A stretch of 34,697 nt of DNA from Bacteroidota bacterium. GTDB taxonomy: Bacteria; Bacteroidota; Bacteroidia; Flavobacteriales; Flavobacteriaceae. Below the pieces are notes generated by a model that did not search any database, was not told the DNA's origin, and saw nothing but the letters and a program-made list of their open reading frames with translations. Of this stretch, positions 31,555 through 34,697 are shown piece by piece. Position numbers and translations under genes: made by a program. The stretch lies in NCBI GenBank assembly GCA_947460615.1, contig CANHHG010000016.1:1-34697 (forward strand). The letters run 5' to 3'. How positions within the stretch are numbered: the first letter of the stretch is position 1; every line of letters begins with the position of its first letter.

Positions 31555-32445
31555 ATGATTACAATAAAAAAATATGCAGCAATAGACATTGGTTCAAATG
31601 CAATGCGACTTTTGGTAGCTAATATTATTGAAGAAGATGGTAAAGAGACGCATTTTAGTAAAAGTGCATTAGTGCGTGTCCCTATTCGTTTAGGACAAGA
31701 TGCCTTTACAGTTGGTGAAATTTCTGAAGAAAATATTGATAGAATGGTAGATGCTATGAAAGCATTTAAACTATTAATGAAAGTTCATAAAGTTGAAAAA
31801 TACATGGCCTGTGCTACATCTGCAATGCGAGAAGCTTATAATGGTCGCGAGGTAATTGATATAATTAAGAAAAAAGCAGATATAGATATCAATATTATAG
31901 ATGGGAAAACGGAGGCAGCAATAATTGCATCCACGGATTTACATTATTTATTAAAAACAGAGAAAACGTATTTGTATGTTGATGTTGGTGGGGGAAGTAC
32001 AGAATTTTCTTTGTTTTCAAATGGTAATATGATTGCTTCAAAATCATTTAAAGCAGGAACTGTGAGGCTTTTAAATGAGGTTGTTCCTGAAATAGTATGG
32101 CACGAAATTGAAAAATGGATTAAAACAAATACAGAGGTATTTGATGAGGTAACTCTAATAGGATCTGGTGGGAACATTAATAAGCTGTTTAAAATGTCGG
32201 GAAAAATGCAGGACAAACCATTGTCTTACATGTATGTAAATTCTCAATTTGCATTTTTAAATTCACTTACCTACGAACAAAGGATTACAGAATTAGGATT
32301 AAATGCTGATAGAGCAGATGTTATTGTTTTAGCTACAAAAATTTATCTTAATGCAATGAAATGGAGTGGTGCAAGAAGTATTTACGTTCCTAAAATTGGA
32401 CTTTCAGATGGTATAGTTAAAGCGCTATACTACGGAAAAATCTAA
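31555..32445 (+). CDS. ppx: Ppx/GppA-family exopolyphosphatase
   Basis: This 296-residue enzyme of the ASKHA fold should release phosphate from polyphosphate ends, or hydrolyse pppGpp. The N-terminal motif is AAIDIGSNAMRLL (8-20), and the second phosphate loop is DVGGGSTEFSLFSNG near 143. EAYNGREV and the LIGSGGNINKL loop also fit. It keeps only the two core domains; the C-terminal helical domains of E. coli Ppx (513 residues) are absent, as is usual in this short type. It lies 32 nt after ppk1, and its stop shares two bases with the converging dnaX stop, with no terminator between them. Confidence 0.92.
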   Translation: MITIKKYAAIDIGSNAMRLLVANIIEEDGKETHFSKSALVRVPIRLGQDAFTVGEISEENIDRMVDAMKAFKLLMKVHKVEKYMACATSAMREAYNGREVIDIIKKKADIDINIIDGKTEAAIIASTDLHYLLKTEKTYLYVDVGGGSTEFSLFSNGNMIASKSFKAGTVRLLNEVVPEIVWHEIEKWIKTNTEVFDEVTLIGSGGNINKLFKMSGKMQDKPLSYMYVNSQFAFLNSLTYEQRITELGLNADRADVIVLATKIYLNAMKWSGARSIYVPKIGLSDGIVKALYYGKI

Positions 32446-34265
32446 ATGTCTAACTCAAAAGTTTTTCTTAGTAGGTCTAAATTTTGATTAAGCTCTGTTA
32501 ATCGATTGTACTTTTCCTGTGGTGTAAATGCCATTTTAGTCGTAACACTTTCATTTACAATTACTTCAATTGTAATATTGTGATTGTGTAAATGCCCTTT
32601 TAAATAGCCTAACAAACCGATTTTTTCCGATTCAAAATCTATTTTAGAACCTTGATTGGGCAATTCCAAAGTAATAGTAGTTCCATTTAATTTAGGATCA
32701 TTAATAAGTAATAATGATTCCATTATTTTATAGCCTTTATCACCTAATCGTTGTGCGTATTTATTCCAATACAACAACATATCAGTTTCATTAATATCTT
32801 CTGTAGGTAAATGAACTTCTTCCTTTACAATAGATTTTCCGGCTTCTAATAGTTCCTTTTTCGCCTTTATACTTGACAATGAAAATGCAGAAACTTTGGG
32901 TTCCGATGCGAGATCTATCGAAGTGGTTGTTTCTATTTTTTCAATTGATTCTTCAGGATCATTATTTTCAATTGGAGCAATTTCAGTTTCACTCTTTTCT
33001 GAGGTGGTCTTTTCAAATTCACTTTGTATTATAACACTATTATCTGTGTCAGAAATGCTATTACTAGTGACTACTTCAGAACTAATATCACTTGGTACTT
33101 CAATTGCAACAATTGTTTTTACATCAACTGTTTTGTCAGTAATTGAATAATTGGAAATCCTAAAATGTGTTGGGGGAATTATATAAGATTCAGTCTTTTT
33201 TTTTTCTCCATCAAAAGTGATAGAGGCCAATTGCATTAAGCAAAGTTCAACCAGTAAACGCTGGTTTTGGCTAATTTTGTATTTTAAGTCACAATCATTG
33301 GCAATTTGAATTCCTTCTAATAAAAATTCTTGTGAAGTTTTTTGGGATTGAATTTCGTATAATTTTTGTGCTTGTTCACCTACTTCTAATAGTGAAATAG
33401 TTGTGGGTGTTTTACAAACTAATAAATCTCTAAAATGGGAAGCTAATCCAGCAATAAAATGATGGCCATCAAATCCTTTTGAAAGAATTTCATTGTATGC
33501 CATTAATAATTCTGGAATTTTATTTTCTATAATTAAATCGGTAATATTGATATAAGTTTCATAGTCAAGAACGTTTAAATTTTCCGTAACCGCTTGACGA
33601 GTAAGATTATTCCCGCAAAATGAAACTACTCGATCAAAAATTGATAAAGCATCTCGCATGGCACCATCCGCTTTTTGCGCAATAATGTGTAATGCATCGT
33701 CTTCAAATTTTACCCCTTGACTTTCAGCGACTTCAGCTAAATGTTCTTTAGCATCCTTAACGGTAATTCTTTTGAAATCAAAAATCTGGCAACGAGATAA
33801 AATTGTAGGTATTATTTTATGTTTTTCTGTGGTAGCCAATATAAAAATAGCATGTTTTGGTGGCTCTTCCAGTGTTTTCAAAAATGCGTTAAAAGCAGCA
33901 GAGGACAGCATGTGAACCTCGTCAATAATATAAACCTTGTATTTTCCTGTTTGTGGAGGGATTCTAACTTGGTCTATTAAATTTCTTATATCATCAACAG
34001 AATTATTAGAAGCCGCATCCAATTCAAATACATTAAATGCAAAATCTTCTAAAGGATCATCATAACCGGGTTGGTTGATTTTTCTTGCTAATATCCGGGC
34101 ACAAGTTGTTTTCCCAACTCCTCTAGGTCCAGTAAATAAAAGTGCTGACGCCAAATGATTGGTTTCTATGGCGTTTAATAAAGTATTGGTAATGGCTTTT
34201 TGACCTACAACATCTTTAAATGTTTGAGGACGATATTTCCGAGCCGATACTACAAATTCTTCCAT
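32442..34265 (-). CDS. dnaX: DNA polymerase III subunit tau (gamma/tau)
   Basis: DnaX is the ATPase of the clamp loader; tau also joins it to the replicative polymerase and helicase. Residues 1-350 hold the loader core: Walker A GPRGVGKTT (45-53), Walker B IIDEVHMLS and the SRC motif LSRCQIF. The zinc-binding Cys set usual between the Walker A and B motifs is missing; the region reads KINQPGYDDP instead. Domain III ends near LVELCLMQLASI. A low-complexity acidic linker follows (about 390-490, many Glu, Ser and Thr), then a tail (about 500-607) that fits tau's polymerase-binding part. At codons 354-357 there is a run of ten A bases (33196-33205). A slip there would give a 358-residue gamma-like product. 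The -7 element lies 18 nt upstream. Confidence 0.96.
   Translation of the reverse strand: MEEFVVSARKYRPQTFKDVVGQKAITNTLLNAIETNHLASALLFTGPRGVGKTTCARILARKINQPGYDDPLEDFAFNVFELDAASNNSVDDIRNLIDQVRIPPQTGKYKVYIIDEVHMLSSAAFNAFLKTLEEPPKHAIFILATTEKHKIIPTILSRCQIFDFKRITVKDAKEHLAEVAESQGVKFEDDALHIIAQKADGAMRDALSIFDRVVSFCGNNLTRQAVTENLNVLDYETYINITDLIIENKIPELLMAYNEILSKGFDGHHFIAGLASHFRDLLVCKTPTTISLLEVGEQAQKLYEIQSQKTSQEFLLEGIQIANDCDLKYKISQNQRLLVELCLMQLASITFDGEKKKTESYIIPPTHFRISNYSITDKTVDVKTIVAIEVPSDISSEVVTSNSISDTDNSVIIQSEFEKTTSEKSETEIAPIENNDPEESIEKIETTTSIDLASEPKVSAFSLSSIKAKKELLEAGKSIVKEEVHLPTEDINETDMLLYWNKYAQRLGDKGYKIMESLLLINDPKLNGTTITLELPNQGSKIDFESEKIGLLGYLKGHLHNHNITIEVIVNESVTTKMAFTPQEKYNRLTELNQNLDLLRKTFELDI
33196..33205 (-). 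other. A10 homopolymer in dnaX, candidate slippage site
   Basis: On the coding strand ten A residues sit between GGAG and GACTGA, encoding Glu354 and Lys355-357. Adding one A, or a -1 ribosomal slip, makes the next codons GAC and TGA. Losing one A leads to a TAA five codons later. Both outcomes cut the protein right after the clamp-loader core. Confidence 0.55.
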
Positions 34266-34282
34266 GGAAAATTATTGGTTTA

Positions 34283-34290
34283 CAAATATA
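34283..34290 (-). promoter_or_regulatory. Candidate -7 promoter element for dnaX
   Basis: The - strand reads TATATTTG, an exact TAnnTTTG match, 18 nt before the dnaX ATG. The region up to the divergent rnpB gene is about 115 bp and very AT-rich. No TTG is found at the ideal spacing. Confidence 0.5.
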
Positions 34291-34393
34291 GATTTATTAT
34301 TTCAATTTTGAAATTCTAATTTTCAAATTTATTCTATATTTTATTTAATTAATTAAACCTATAATCTTTCAAATATTTATTCAATTATTATTG

Positions 34394-34401
34394 TAGATTT
34401 G
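34394..34401 (+). promoter_or_regulatory. Candidate -7 promoter element for rnpB
   Basis: TAGATTTG matches TAnnTTTG and ends directly before the RNase P RNA, placing transcription start near 34405-34408, where the RNA's first helix begins. The TTG is not at the ideal 19-nt spacing. Confidence 0.6.
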
Positions 34402-34405
34402 CACC

Positions 34406-34697
34406 GCAGACCGCCTTATCGCCACGCTTAGGTGTGGAGGAAAGTCCGGACACCAAAGAGAAGCATAGCGGGTAACGCCCGTCATTTCGAGTAATCGAAA
34501 GAGGACAAGTGCAACAGAAAGCAGGTACAGGTAATGCTGTAGTGAAACCAGGTAAACTCTATGCGGTGAAATTTCAAGTATATCAATAGTTAAGGGCTTC
34601 TCGTCCGTTGTTGAAGGGTAGAAAGATGGAGCTCGCGAGTAATTTCGAGCCTAGATAAATGATAAGGCCACGCAAAACGTGGACAGAATCCGGCTTA
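34406..34697 (+). ncRNA. rnpB: RNase P RNA (bacterial type A-like), 3' end cut by the window
   Basis: This is the catalytic RNA of RNase P, which trims the 5' ends of tRNA precursors. The universal conserved blocks are visible: GAGGAAAGTCCGGAC near 34436-34451 (CRI), the ACAGAAA and GGTAA/GTGAAA segments in the middle, and the closing ACAGAATCCGGCTTA at the right edge (CRV). The last helix pairs the 5' and 3' ends, so only a few nucleotides should be missing. The 5' end is set by the promoter element and is approximate. It is divergent from dnaX. Confidence 0.95.

Noticed and set aside
1-34697. CRISPR arrays, insertion sequences, integrases, phage or toxin-antitoxin pairs
   Set aside because: No regularly spaced repeats, transposase or integrase motifs were seen on either strand; the HTH-Fic protein has no separate antitoxin neighbour.

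Overview
The window looks like a piece of chromosome from a Bacteroidota bacterium, most likely Flavobacterium or a close relative. The DNA is very AT-rich. The omega subunit is the Rpb6-like bacteroidetal type. Many genes are preceded by the bacteroidetal -7 box TAnnTTTG, in two cases with TTG exactly 19 nt further upstream. DUF4835, VF530 and J-domain/KTSC proteins sit next to housekeeping genes in a flavobacterial manner, and the RNase P RNA at the right edge fits. I found no phage, insertion sequence, CRISPR array or plasmid gene. This is mainly a housekeeping region, and no whole new system stands out.

Region 1 (1-7893, + strand): bamD (5' cut by the window), rpoZ, coaBC, a DUF4835 exported protein and recN are closely packed. 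fabV follows with its own promoter and a terminator. A GT2 glycosyltransferase is then coupled to coaE by an ATGA overlap. Both ends of the last part of coenzyme A synthesis (coaBC, coaE) are therefore here. Region 2 (7964-10306): a two-component pair (membrane histidine kinase and OmpR-type regulator) ends in a bidirectional terminator.

Region 3 (10303-15979, - strand), read in transcription order: Gfo/Idh oxidoreductase, 3-hydroxybutyryl-CoA dehydrogenase, YggS, a DEDDh exonuclease/GIY-YIG nuclease fusion, miaA and an acyl-ACP thioesterase. The exonuclease gene has no ATG/GTG/TTG where its family starts and probably begins at ATT. Region 4 (16077-20223): pcm, an HTH-Fic protein, smpB, VF530, an LpxL-type acyltransferase and a rhomboid protease.

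Region 5 (20235-25509, - strand): a membrane AraC-type regulator, a 360-bp gene-free stretch with a 21-bp-spaced direct repeat, tRNA-Tyr, a DUF4369/thioredoxin lipoprotein, and a sulfur module of persulfide-dioxygenase-like protein plus TauE/SafE exporter. Region 6 (25611-28263, + strand): a VWA/AAA+ chelatase-like pair. Region 7: a divergent J-domain/KTSC protein, then the polyphosphate group sixA-ppk1-ppx, which meets dnaX tail to tail. rnpB lies upstream of dnaX, divergently oriented, and runs off the right end.

The most interesting signal is a run of ten A residues inside dnaX. One extra A, or a -1 ribosomal slip, would end the protein at a TGA two codons later and leave a 358-residue gamma-like product that stops just after the clamp-loader domains.
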